Of a stretch of DNA of 10,023 nucleotides, positions 1-6,395 are shown piece by piece. This DNA comes from Gammaproteobacteria bacterium (GTDB lineage Bacteria > Pseudomonadota > Gammaproteobacteria > Competibacterales > Competibacteraceae). Made by a program: the position numbers and the translations under genes. The stretch's first letter is position 1, and each line of letters begins with the position of its first letter. Under the pieces are notes generated by a model. That model was not told the DNA's origin. It made no database searches and worked only from the letters and a program-made list of their open reading frames with translations. The stretch spans positions 1 through 10,023 of the forward strand of contig JAIFNF010000248.1 of NCBI GenBank assembly GCA_020047885.1, read 5' to 3'.

Positions 1-494
1 CCGTGTGGGTGGCCGGGCAGGAATTGAGCCGGTTGAGCGACGCCGGGCGTGGCCGGTTGCGTAACCGCTGGCTGGGCTTCATTTACCAGTTTCATCATTT
101 GCTGTCGGAGTTTACGGCGCTGGAGAATGTGGCGATGCCCTTGCTGATCCGCGGCGAGAAGTCGGCAGATGCGGCGGCGCAGGCTGCGGAATTACTGAGC
201 CGGGTGGGTTTGGGTCAACGTCTGACGCATAAACCCGGCGAACTGTCCGGTGGTGAGCGGCAACGGGCGGCGGTGGCGCGGGCGCTGATTACTCAACCGG
301 CGTGTGTGCTGGCCGATGAGCCGACCGGTAATCTTGACCGGCACAGCGCCGAACAGGTGTTTGAACTGATGTTGGAATTAAATCGGGATCTGGGAACGAG
401 TTTTGTAGTGGTCACGCACGATCGAGAACTGGCAGCGCGGATGGATGCGGTCTGGCGACTGACCGATGGGGTGTTGCAAGCGGAGAATGTCTGA
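1..494 (+). CDS. lolD: Lipoprotein-releasing ABC transporter ATP-binding protein LolD (5' truncated by window)
   Basis: This is the C-terminal part (about 163 residues visible) of an ABC ATPase; the family is about 225-235 residues long, so the Walker A region lies outside the window. Numbering from the GTG at 3, the Q-loop region [19 protein letters not shown] is at 28-46, which is typical of LolD. The ABC signature LSGGERQR is at 81-88, Walker [12 protein letters not shown] at 102-112 and the H-loop VVTHD at 136-140. By family knowledge LolD powers the inner-membrane LolCDE complex, which hands outer-membrane lipoproteins to LolA. The stop TGA (492-494) overlaps the ATG of the next gene by one base, so the two are probably translationally coupled. 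No lolE follows, unlike the common lolC-lolD-lolE order; the permease may lie upstream. A MacB-like or FtsE-like ATPase is a less likely alternative. Confidence 0.88.
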   Translation, partial: VWVAGQELSRLSDAGRGRLRNRWLGFIYQFHHLLSEFTALENVAMPLLIRGEKSADAAAQAAELLSRVGLGQRLTHKPGELSGGERQRAAVARALITQPACVLADEPTGNLDRHSAEQVFELMLELNRDLGTSFVVVTHDRELAARMDAVWRLTDGVLQAENV

Positions 495-1426
495 TGACGA
501 CGCTACAATCACGCTATGAAGGTTGCCTGTTAGGACTGGCGGCGGGCGATGCGTTAGGGACGACCGTCGAGTTCAAAGCGCCAGGCAGTTTTGCTCCCCT
601 GACTGATATGGTCGGAGGCGGGCCATTCGGGCTGGAAAAGGGGCAGTGGACTGATGACACGTCTATGGCGTTGTGCCTGGCGGAAAGTCTGATCACCTGT
701 CGCGGTTTCGACGCCCGCGATCAAATGGAGCGGTATGTTCGCTGGTGGAAGGAAGGTCATCTGAGCAGCACCGGCCGCTGTTTCGACATCGGCAATACGG
801 TTTACCAGGCTTTACAGCGCTACCAGCGCACCGGCGAGCCTTTCTCGGGTTCCACCGATCCCTACGCTGCCGGGAATGGTAGTCTCATGCGTCTGGCTCC
901 GGCTCCGCTGTTTTCCGCCGCTGACCCGGAACACGCCATTCACTGGAGTGAGGAAAGTTCCAGAACCACGCATGGCGCAGTGACGTGTGTGGATGCGTGC
1001 CGATACTTTGGGGGACTGCTGGTGGGTGCGCTTCAAGGGGTTTCCAAAGAGGAATTGCTGTCCCCCTGCTATACACCGGCGGTGGGCGTCTGGGAGTTCA
1101 TCCCGCTCTGCCCCGAAATCGAGGTGATTGCGGGGGGATCCTTCAAGCGGAAAGAACCACCGTTTATTGTCGGCAGTGGCTATGTCGTCGAAGCGCTGGA
1201 AGCGGCGCTGTGGGCATTTGACCGTTCCTCCAGTTTTGAGGAGGGGTGTCTGTTGGCGGTAAATCTGGGGCATGACGCTGACACTACGGGAGCGATTTTT
1301 GGACAACTGGCCGGCGCTTATTATGGCGTTGACGGGATCCCGCAGACCTGGCGCGACAGCCTGGCTCAGGTAGATCTGATTCGGGGATATGCCGGGCAGT
1401 TGCTGATGTTGGGCGAAAAGAGGTGA
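494..1426 (+). CDS. ADP-ribosylglycohydrolase family protein (DraG/ARH type)
   Basis: A complete 310-residue protein of the ADP-ribosylglycohydrolase family (Pfam 03747), whose members remove ADP-ribose from proteins or small molecules using two bound Mg2+ or Mn2+ ions. The metal-binding signatures are all present. They are GLAAGDALGTTVEF at 14-27, WTDDTSMAL with the TDDT ligands at 53-56, GNGSLMR at 127-133, and the C-terminal GHDADTTGAIFGQLAGAYYG with D261, D263 and T264. Length is normal for the family. The start ATG at 494 overlaps the lolD stop, with a weak purine-rich GGAG about 8 nt upstream. The nitrogenase-regulating DraG is one member, but no nif genes are visible, so the substrate cannot be named. 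The link to LolD looks like operon packing rather than shared function. No key residue is missing, so it is probably active. Confidence 0.9.
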   Translation: MTTLQSRYEGCLLGLAAGDALGTTVEFKAPGSFAPLTDMVGGGPFGLEKGQWTDDTSMALCLAESLITCRGFDARDQMERYVRWWKEGHLSSTGRCFDIGNTVYQALQRYQRTGEPFSGSTDPYAAGNGSLMRLAPAPLFSAADPEHAIHWSEESSRTTHGAVTCVDACRYFGGLLVGALQGVSKEELLSPCYTPAVGVWEFIPLCPEIEVIAGGSFKRKEPPFIVGSGYVVEALEAALWAFDRSSSFEEGCLLAVNLGHDADTTGAIFGQLAGAYYGVDGIPQTWRDSLAQVDLIRGYAGQLLMLGEKR

Positions 1427-1432
1427 GAAACC

Positions 1433-2344
1433 ATGGCGATCCTCAGCGTTTCCCATCCGGCAGAAACGGCAACCTGTGTGATGTGCCATGCCCCCTTATT
1501 TCCTCATCAGGCGCACATCAGTAAGCTCTGTCACCGTCCGAATTGCCGCTGGCAGTATTCGCTGTTGCAAAAGAAGCACCAGGTGTGTCGGGTCTGCGGT
1601 CGTCCACTGTCCATGCAAGAGTGGACATCGGGGATTTGCGCTGCCCCGGACTGTCGGCGGGTGGCGATTGCTCAACAACAGGCCGATCAGTTTCGGCAGC
1701 ACCTGCTGAACCACTTTGGCGTTGGTGAACCGGATACTTTCCAATTGGCCGTCATTCCCGCCGCGGTTCACCGGATCTCCCGGTTGCCCGCAAAGCGTCG
1801 GCGTGAATTTCGGGATTACCTCAAGCCATTGATCGACCGTGCCGTAGCCTTGCCCGCTGTCCCTATGGTTGAACCGGACTCGACGATGGAATCGGCGTCG
1901 ATGCAGGAGGCTCGATTGAACGCAGCATCAGGTAGCGCCTGCGCCTGTTGTCAGGGTTCCTGCTGCCGGGGCGGCGCATATACCCACGCTTATTTAGGCG
2001 TTGAAACGTTGCAACGCTATGTGGCGGCGCACCCGGACCAGCAGCCGGATCAGATTTTGGCGGCTTACCTGCGGTATATCGGCAAAGAGACCTGTGAGGG
2101 AAGCTGTGTTTATCAGCAGGCGGATGGATGCAGTTTGCCCCGCGAGATGCGCGCCACCATTTGCAACAATTTTTACTGCGGGGGATTGCGGGAGTTTCGG
2201 GCGAAGGCGGCGGCGGCTGACTCGGTGCGCGGTTTCTTCGTGGCGACGACCGACGATGAGATTTGTCGTGCCGCCTTGGTCGATGGAGAGCAGATGCTGA
2301 TGATGTCAGCACCTCGCGTTCGAGAGCAGCCATGCGTTGCTTAA
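1433..2344 (+). CDS. Cysteine-rich protein: tandem zinc-finger-like modules plus YkgJ-like C-terminal domain
   Basis: A 303-residue protein with about 20 cysteines that I do not recognise as a named family. The N-terminal 80 residues hold two matching modules: C15-x2-C18-x14-C33-x4-C38 and C52-x2-C55-x13-C69-x4-C74. Each could form one zinc site. A linker with basic and Pro-rich stretches follows (about 80-165). The C-terminal half carries C170, C172, C173, C177 and C178, then C221-x3-C225-x7-C233-x10-C244-x4-C249. That layout recalls the YkgJ/UPF0153 family, thought to bind zinc or an iron-sulfur cluster. No signal peptide is seen, so it is probably cytoplasmic. The start ATG 1433 is preceded by AGAGGTGAG ending at the stop of the ADP-ribosylglycohydrolase gene, 6 nt upstream, which suggests cotranscription. 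It converges on the cfa-like gene with 21 nt between the stops. Function is unknown; metal or redox sensing is only a guess. Confidence 0.75.
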   Translation: MAILSVSHPAETATCVMCHAPLFPHQAHISKLCHRPNCRWQYSLLQKKHQVCRVCGRPLSMQEWTSGICAAPDCRRVAIAQQQADQFRQHLLNHFGVGEPDTFQLAVIPAAVHRISRLPAKRRREFRDYLKPLIDRAVALPAVPMVEPDSTMESASMQEARLNAASGSACACCQGSCCRGGAYTHAYLGVETLQRYVAAHPDQQPDQILAAYLRYIGKETCEGSCVYQQADGCSLPREMRATICNNFYCGGLREFRAKAAAADSVRGFFVATTDDEICRAALVDGEQMLMMSAPRVREQPCVA

Positions 2345-2365
2345 GTTGGGCAATCTGGTCGGGGT

Positions 2366-3649
2366 TCATTTTTTTAGCGCCAACATCAGCGGTTCACGCC
2401 GACACAACGGCTTGGTCATCAACACTTGCACGGTGCCAATGGCTCGTTCGCGGAACCCGCCCTCGCAGTAGCACAGGTAATAGTCCCACATGCGAATGAA
2501 GGTCTCGGGGAAACCGAGCGCCTGCACCCGATCCAGATTGCCCAGAAACCGCTGCCGCCAGTGGTGTAGCGTCGTGGCGTAATGAGCACCGATATCTTCC
2601 AGATGGAAAACCCGCAGATCCGTAACACGGGTGAGCGTTTCAGCAATGGTGGTGATCGACGGGAGGAAGCCGCCGGGGAAGATGTAGTGGCGGATGAAAT
2701 CCACTTCGCGCCGATATTGATCGTATTTCTGATCGGCGATCGTAATGGCTTGCAAGAGCATCATCCCGCACGGTTTCAGCAACTGCGCACAGGTGCGGAA
2801 ATAGGTTTCCAGGTGCCGCTCGCCGACCGCCTCGATCATTTCAATGGACACCAGCTTGTCGTAATGGCCGCGCAGGTCGCGGTAATCCTGGCACAGCACG
2901 GTAATCTGCTTCTCCAGTCCGGCCTCCCGCACCCGCTCGCAGGTTAGCCGATACTGTTCCTGGGAAATCGTCGTGGTGGTGACCCGACAGCCGTACTGTT
3001 GCGCAGCATGAAGCGCAAACCCGCCCCAGCCCGAGCCGATTTCCAGCAGGTGATCGTCCGGCTTGAGGTCCAGCTTGCGGCAGATACCGTCCAGTTTGGC
3101 GATGGACGCCTCGCGTAGTCCGATCTCCGGGGTCGGGAAGATGGCCGAGGAATACATCAGCGTTTCGTCCAGAAACAGCCGGTAGAACTCGTTCCCAAGG
3201 TCATAATGAGCGGCGATGTTGGCGCGGCTGCCGTGAAGGTTATTGTCGCGGCGGGCGTAGAGCCACCGGAACAGCGGCATCATCAATCGGGTCAAGCCGT
3301 GTTCCAGACCCAGCAGCGCGTCCTGATTGATGACGAAGATGCGTACCAGACTGGGCAAATCATCGCAGGACCATTCGCCGTGCATATAGCCTTCGCCGAC
3401 GCCGATGCTGCCACGCAAGGCCAGCCGCTGGTAAGCATTGGGGTCATGGATCGTGACGGTGGCGCGTAACGGGCAGTCGGCGCTGACCTGGCCGAAGGGA
3501 TAGGCACCATCCGCATCGACCACGGTCACGCAGCCCTGCGTCAACTTCTCCAACCGCTGGAACACGGCGCGTCGCAACCAGCGCTCACTCCAGTGTGGCT
3601 CGCTCGTGGACATGGCGAGAGGGGACGACATCACCGATTCAGAAGACAT
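2366..3649 (-). CDS. Cyclopropane-fatty-acyl-phospholipid synthase family SAM-dependent methyltransferase (Cfa-like)
   Basis: A 427-residue Cfa/CMAS-family enzyme, slightly longer than E. coli Cfa (382). Family members transfer a methylene or methyl group from S-adenosylmethionine to a double bond in membrane phospholipid acyl chains. The N-terminal lipid-binding part includes LRGSIGVGEGYMHGEW (78-93). The SAM motif LEIGSGWGGFA is at 202-212, SIEMIEAVG at 268-276, the HYIFPGGFLPS segment at 321-331, and a C-terminal YYLCYCEGGFRERAI at 390-404. Against the E. coli bicarbonate-site residues, E239 and Y317 are kept (E273, Y357) and I268 is kept (I302). C139 has become S168 in MYSSAIF, and H266 has become Q300. 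This points to a variant, possibly a methyltransferase making methyl-branched rather than cyclopropane chains (inference). The start ATG 3649 lies 3 nt after the DUF1365 stop, with GGAG at 3659-3662, so it is the second gene of that operon. Confidence 0.9.
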   Translation of the reverse strand: MSSESVMSSPLAMSTSEPHWSERWLRRAVFQRLEKLTQGCVTVVDADGAYPFGQVSADCPLRATVTIHDPNAYQRLALRGSIGVGEGYMHGEWSCDDLPSLVRIFVINQDALLGLEHGLTRLMMPLFRWLYARRDNNLHGSRANIAAHYDLGNEFYRLFLDETLMYSSAIFPTPEIGLREASIAKLDGICRKLDLKPDDHLLEIGSGWGGFALHAAQQYGCRVTTTTISQEQYRLTCERVREAGLEKQITVLCQDYRDLRGHYDKLVSIEMIEAVGERHLETYFRTCAQLLKPCGMMLLQAITIADQKYDQYRREVDFIRHYIFPGGFLPSITTIAETLTRVTDLRVFHLEDIGAHYATTLHHWRQRFLGNLDRVQALGFPETFIRMWDYYLCYCEGGFRERAIGTVQVLMTKPLCRREPLMLALKK

Positions 3650-3652
3650 GAC

Positions 3653-4417
3653 TTAATTCTCCGTGGGTTTTCCAGATGCCGGGGGATGAGCGAACACCGG
3701 AATGCGTTTCAGGAACAGCCGCAGCGCTTCCCAGTGAATGGTAGCAATCACTTTGAGGGTCATGAACGGGAAGCGGATCAGCAAGCCCGCCAGGTTACGG
3801 CCGTCGAGCGGTCGGTGGCGGAGACTGAGCGTCGCATCAAGCATCCGGGAGGAGCCTTTCAAGACGTCCAGATGGACGGCCAGATGCGAGCCGGGCGGGG
3901 TGGAATGCCAGCCGTAGCGCAAATCCATCGGCAGGAATGGCGAAACGTGCATCGCTTTCTGAAATTGGGCGCGCTGATTGCCGCTGTTTTGATCAGCCAC
4001 ATCCAGCACATAGCCGATTTTCTCCCCCCACGGCGTGTTACGAACCTCGGCCACAAGAAAATCCAGCGTTTCACCATCCGGTTTGAAACAGTAATAGACG
4101 CCAATCGGGTTCGTGTAATAGCCGAAATAGCGCAGATGGGTCAGCAAGCGGATTGGACCTTGAGGCCGGCGTCCGGTCTGCTGCTCGGCCAGATCGCGCA
4201 CATAGGTCTCCAGCGGGATCGCGGGATCGCCGAAATGATCCTCCCGGCGAAACCAGGCCAATGCCGGTCGCTGGGCTGACCATAACCAGCGACCCTTGAA
4301 CGCCGTGTCCAGTTCCGCCAGGTCGAGATAGACCATGAACAGGTTGTAGCGGAATTCATGCCGACGCGGGAAGAAGCGCCGATGCCGGACATGACCCACA
4401 TAGAGGCTGCTGTGCAA
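3653..4417 (-). CDS. DUF1365 family protein
   Basis: A 254-residue DUF1365 (Pfam 07103) protein, complete and of usual length. Conserved blocks are visible: LYVGHVRHRRFFPRRHEFRY at 5-24, LRYFGYYTNPIGVYYCF at 95-111, VRNTPWGEK at 125-133, and KAMHVSPFLPMDLRY at 154-168. The biochemical function of the family is not established. It is found next to Cfa-like methyltransferases and FAD-dependent oxidoreductases, as here, and is presumed to act with them on membrane lipids. A hydrophobic segment near 205-235 may associate with the membrane. The start is a TTG at 4417, chosen because GGAGGAG (4427-4433) lies 9 nt upstream and because the family begins just before the SLYxGxVRHRRF block; no in-frame ATG fits better. 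It is the first gene of a two-gene operon with the cfa-like gene, driven from the duplicated control block at 4456-4530. Confidence 0.88.
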   Translation of the reverse strand: MHSSLYVGHVRHRRFFPRRHEFRYNLFMVYLDLAELDTAFKGRWLWSAQRPALAWFRREDHFGDPAIPLETYVRDLAEQQTGRRPQGPIRLLTHLRYFGYYTNPIGVYYCFKPDGETLDFLVAEVRNTPWGEKIGYVLDVADQNSGNQRAQFQKAMHVSPFLPMDLRYGWHSTPPGSHLAVHLDVLKGSSRMLDATLSLRHRPLDGRNLAGLLIRFPFMTLKVIATIHWEALRLFLKRIPVFAHPPASGKPTEN

Positions 4418-4448
4418 GTGGATTTTCTCCTCCGAGCGTAGAATTTTT

Positions 4449-4465
4449 GTCTAATAATATTAGAC
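4449..4465. repeat. Inverted repeat GTCTAAT-N3-ATTAGAC
   Basis: A perfect 7-bp dyad (4449-4455 and 4459-4465) separated by AAT, just upstream of the DUF1365 leader. Only the right arm, ATTAGAC, is present in the sister block (6313-6319). It may be a regulator half-site pair or a chance feature of AT-rich promoter DNA. Confidence 0.6.
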
Positions 4466-4530
4466 ATTATTTTTACATGAGGGTGGGTCTTTGTACAAGA
4501 CTTATTCAATATTTGGCGCGAACGGTGAAG
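4456..4530. promoter_or_regulatory. Control block copy A upstream of DUF1365-cfa operon; putative MerR/CarH-LitR-type operator
   Basis: This block lies in the 169-nt gap between the DUF1365 start and the end of the FAD oxidoreductase gene. It aligns without gaps to 6310-6362 over its first 53 nt with 41 identities, and with 38 of 43 outside one 10-nt divergent patch (4481-4490). Similarity continues to 4530, with a 2-nt gap, into a sequence that in copy B is the SDR leader and its ribosome-binding site. Four same-direction heptamers occur: TTAGACA (4460), TTTTACA (4471), TTGTACA (4491) and TTATTCA (4502), spaced 11, 20 and 11 nt. By established knowledge CarH binds 11-bp direct repeats with a TnTACA-like core, and the related MlrA uses TTGTACA. 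Assignment to that regulator class is inference. No rightward gene follows this copy; 4531-4586 holds nothing I can assign. Confidence 0.6.
4470..4498 (-). promoter_or_regulatory. Candidate leftward promoter for DUF1365-cfa
   Basis: Read on the minus strand, TTGTAC (4498-4493) and TAAAAA (4475-4470) are separated by 17 nt and resemble a weak sigma70 promoter. The matching positions in copy B read TTGTGC and TACAAA with the same 17-nt spacing. Transcription would start near 4463, about 45 nt before the TTG start codon. The elements overlap the putative operator half-sites, which would suit repression. The match to consensus is modest. Confidence 0.3.
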
Positions 4531-4586
4531 GGACTCTCGGGCACGGTCAGGATTTTCTCATAGACCGTTATTTTTTCGGAGCGCAC

Positions 4587-5837
4587 TCACGCCACCAACC
4601 GCTGTTCCTGCAAACCCTGCCCCACCGCCAACCCACTTTTGACCCCATCCTCATGGAAGCCGTAGCTCCAGTAAGCGCCGCAGTACCAGGTACGGTTGAT
4701 CCCGCTGATCTCATCGCGGCGACCCTGGGCTTTGACGCCGGCCTCGGTGAACACGGGATGATGGTACGCGGTGCGGTAAAGAATCCGGGCGGGGTCAATG
4801 AGTTCGCTACGATTGAGCGTCAGGCAAAAAGTCTCCGGCGCGGTCAAGCCTTGCAGAATATTCATATTATAGGTGACGGCGACCCGCGCTTGGGGTTGCG
4901 CCGGCAGATGGTAGTTCCAGGCCGCCCAGGCGCGCTGGCGACGCGGCAGCAACCGGGTATCCGTATGCAACACCGCTTCGTTGTACTGATAGGGAATCGC
5001 GCCGAGAATCTCCCGCTCCCGAGAAGTGGGATCAGCCAGCAACCGTAACGCCTGATCACTGTGGGTCGCGAAGATCACTTCATCAAAAAATTCCACCGGC
5101 CCCCGCTTCGGTTTGATATGCACCTGCTGGGGATGGCGGCGCACCCAGTCTACTGGGCAATTCAGCCGGATGCGGTCGCGGAACGGCGCAGTCAGTTGCT
5201 CAACATAACGGCGCGAACCGCCCTGAATCACCCGCCATTGGGGCCGGTCGCTCACACTCAGTAGCCCGTGATTTTTGAAAAACTGCACGAAGAATTGCAC
5301 CGGCATCTCGCCAGTCACCTCCGGTTCCGCGGACCAGATGGCCGCCGCCATGGGCAGAATGTAGTGTTCGGTGAATTCCCGGCTGTAGTTTTGTTCCCGC
5401 AGATAGGCATTCAGGCTGATATGACGCGACCCGTCCAGCAATGCCGGTGCTTCCCGATTGAAGCGCAGGATGTCGCGGATCATCCGGTGAAACGAGGGGC
5501 GGAATAAATTGCGGCGCTGGGCGAACAGGGTATTCAGGTTCTCGCCGTTGTATTCCAGCCCGGTGCGCTCGCAATGCACGCTAAAGCTCATCAGGGTCGG
5601 CTGCGAAGCGACGCCCAACTGGTTCAGCAGGTCGATGAAGTTCGGATAGGTCCAGTCATTGAAGACGATGAAACCGGTATCAATCGCGTAAGACTGTCCG
5701 CCGGCTTCCACATCAACAGTATGCGTATGGCCGCCGATGTAGTCGTTCGCCTCGAAAATCGTCAAATGATGCTCATGGCGCAATTGCCAAGCAGCGGTCA
5801 ACCCACTGATTCCCGTGCCGATGATAGCGATTTTCAT
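4587..5837 (-). CDS. FAD-dependent oxidoreductase, flavin amine oxidase family (NAD(P)-binding Rossmann)
   Basis: A 416-residue flavoprotein. The N-terminal dinucleotide-binding motif GTGISG is at 7-12, with the ribose-binding acidic residue in IFEAN (E29) and GGHT at 35-38. Other family blocks are DTGFIVFN (53-60), QGGSRRYVE (205-213), EVIFATHSDQAL (253-264) and the C-terminal flavin-contact region YCGAYWSYGFHEDGVKSG (385-402). Such proteins sit next to Cfa-like methyltransferases in proteobacteria. Relatives are implicated in singlet-oxygen responses and in desaturating or oxidising methylated acyl chains, so a lipid substrate is likely (inference). The start ATG 5837 was chosen because the Rossmann fold begins at once and GGGGA (5847-5851) lies 9 nt upstream; the frame stays open to 6008 but that extension overlaps the SnoaL gene. 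It lies 16 nt after the SnoaL stop, in one operon. No signal peptide is seen. Confidence 0.88.
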   Translation of the reverse strand: MKIAIIGTGISGLTAAWQLRHEHHLTIFEANDYIGGHTHTVDVEAGGQSYAIDTGFIVFNDWTYPNFIDLLNQLGVASQPTLMSFSVHCERTGLEYNGENLNTLFAQRRNLFRPSFHRMIRDILRFNREAPALLDGSRHISLNAYLREQNYSREFTEHYILPMAAAIWSAEPEVTGEMPVQFFVQFFKNHGLLSVSDRPQWRVIQGGSRRYVEQLTAPFRDRIRLNCPVDWVRRHPQQVHIKPKRGPVEFFDEVIFATHSDQALRLLADPTSREREILGAIPYQYNEAVLHTDTRLLPRRQRAWAAWNYHLPAQPQARVAVTYNMNILQGLTAPETFCLTLNRSELIDPARILYRTAYHHPVFTEAGVKAQGRRDEISGINRTWYCGAYWSYGFHEDGVKSGLAVGQGLQEQRLVA

Positions 5838-5853
5838 GTCCAGTTTTCCCCAA

Positions 5854-6276
5854 TCACAGACGGTTCTTGATGGCGCGGATGACGCTGCCCAGCACCGGAA
5901 CCCGCTCGTAGATAAATTCCCCCATGTCGAAATAGTCGCGGTGATGATGAACTCGACCGTCATCGAGAAATTGCAAGTGACTGACCCCGCGCAGTTCCAG
6001 TTTTTCACCAGCCCGGAACCGGCTATGCTCGAAGAACATCGTCCACACTAACACGCCTTGCTGACCTTCAATCACTTCAGCGTCGAACGTGAAGTAGCAG
6101 GCAATGACGCCCTCGTACAACCGCCCGTAGTAATCCCGCAGCGCCGGCAGTCCAGTCAATGACTGCACCGGATCACGGAATTGCACGTCTGGCGCGTAGA
6201 TCTGCTCCAGCAGATCCAGATGGTTCTTGTCTAACTGGTTAAATGTATTCTTGAAATGATCGAGCGGTCTCAACAT
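5854..6276 (-). CDS. SnoaL-like / NTF2-like fold protein (nuclear transport factor 2 family)
   Basis: A 140-residue protein of SnoaL/NTF2-like type, a small cone-shaped fold that often acts as an isomerase, hydrolase or ligand-binding partner. It shows the typical opening helices and block IYAPDVQFRDPVQSLTGLPALRDYY (26-50), a central strand pair around VLVWTMFFEHSRFRAG (75-90), and the closing GVSHLQFLDDGRVHHHRDYFDMGEFIYERVP (97-127). The conserved RDYFD stretch is usual for the group that accompanies FAD oxidoreductase/Cfa clusters. The start ATG 6276 is supported by GGAGG at 6283-6287 with 6-nt spacing. An upstream in-frame ATG at 6321 would add 15 residues but has no ribosome-binding site and falls inside the control block. 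It is first in an operon with the FAD oxidoreductase and divergent from the SDR gene. Its substrate is unknown. Confidence 0.85.
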   Translation of the reverse strand: MLRPLDHFKNTFNQLDKNHLDLLEQIYAPDVQFRDPVQSLTGLPALRDYYGRLYEGVIACYFTFDAEVIEGQQGVLVWTMFFEHSRFRAGEKLELRGVSHLQFLDDGRVHHHRDYFDMGEFIYERVPVLGSVIRAIKNRL

Positions 6277-6282
6277 GGTCGT

Positions 6283-6287
6283 CCTCC
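6283..6287 (-). promoter_or_regulatory. Ribosome-binding site of the SnoaL-like gene
   Basis: GGAGG on the minus strand, 6 nt before the ATG at 6276. It decides the start against the in-frame ATG at 6321. Confidence 0.75.
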
Positions 6288-6314
6288 AACAAGCACCCAG
6301 TGGGTTCAAAATAT

Positions 6315-6344
6315 TAGACATTATTTGTACATTATTGCTAATAT
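6315..6344 (+). promoter_or_regulatory. Candidate rightward promoter for the SDR gene
   Basis: TAGACA (6315-6320, 5 of 6 to TTGACA) is followed after 18 nt by TAATAT (6339-6344), which is preceded by an extended -10 TGC. The predicted start is near 6351, about 45 nt before the ATG. The -10 region is the one part of the block not conserved in copy A, where it reads GGGTGGGTCT (4481-4490). This fits copy A having no rightward gene. Confidence 0.4.
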
Positions 6345-6352
6345 TTGCACAA
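6324..6352 (-). promoter_or_regulatory. Candidate leftward promoter for SnoaL-FAD oxidoreductase operon
   Basis: Read on the minus strand, TTGTGC (6352-6347) and TACAAA (6329-6324) are 17 nt apart, the same arrangement as upstream of DUF1365. The elements are weak and overlap the rightward promoter and the half-sites. Confidence 0.28.
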
Positions 6353-6379
6353 GAGCTATTCAGCTATTTTCGCAAACAC

Positions 6380-6386
6380 GGTGGAG
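6380..6386 (+). promoter_or_regulatory. Ribosome-binding site of the SDR gene
   Basis: GGTGGAG lies 9 nt before the ATG at 6396 and decides that start over the TTG at 6345. A matching GGTGAAG sits at 4524-4530 in copy A with no start codon at the right distance. Confidence 0.7.
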
Positions 6387-6395
6387 ACAAAAATC

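Larger units (their letters stand above)
6310..6386. promoter_or_regulatory. Control block copy B between the divergent SnoaL and SDR genes; putative MerR/CarH-LitR-type operator
   Basis: This is the sister of the block at 4456-4530 and lies in the 119-nt divergent gap. It carries the same-direction heptamers TTAGACA (6314), TTGTACA (6325), TTGCACA (6345) and CTATTCA (6356), spaced 11, 20 and 11 nt exactly as in copy A. The distance from the first heptamer to the leftward start codon (38 nt to SnoaL) is close to that in copy A (43 nt to DUF1365), so both leftward operons are probably co-regulated. The right end, GGTGGAG (6380-6386), is the SDR ribosome-binding site, so here the whole block serves a real rightward gene. 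The regulator class is inferred from half-site form and helical spacing only. Confidence 0.62.

Noticed and set aside
812..1489. 225-residue minus-strand open frame
   Set aside because: It lies wholly opposite the well-supported ADP-ribosylglycohydrolase gene and shows no domain; GC-rich codon usage produces such shadows.
2345..2365. Bidirectional terminator between the Cys-rich gene and the cfa-like gene
   Set aside because: Only 21 nt lie between the stops and no inverted repeat is visible; the T run at 2369-2375 belongs to the last cfa-like codons.
3593..4279. 228-residue plus-strand open frame opposite DUF1365
   Set aside because: It is a shadow of the DUF1365 gene, whose conserved blocks are clear.
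4491..5048. 185-residue plus-strand open frame starting at TTG 4491, downstream of control block copy A
   Set aside because: It is mostly antisense to the FAD oxidoreductase gene, has no clear ribosome-binding site, and its sequence matches no protein type I know.
5838..6008. N-terminal extension of the FAD oxidoreductase to an ATG at 6008
   Set aside because: It would overlap the SnoaL gene by about 155 nt, has no family similarity, and the Rossmann motif starts immediately after Met at 5837.
6277..6321. Longer SnoaL start at the ATG at 6321
   Set aside because: It would place the start codon inside the conserved control block with no ribosome-binding site, while the ATG at 6276 has a good GGAGG.
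6277..6395. ChrR/RpoE-type (group IV sigma) promoter
   Set aside because: No TGATCC-like -35 was found in either control region; the half-sites favour a MerR-type regulator.
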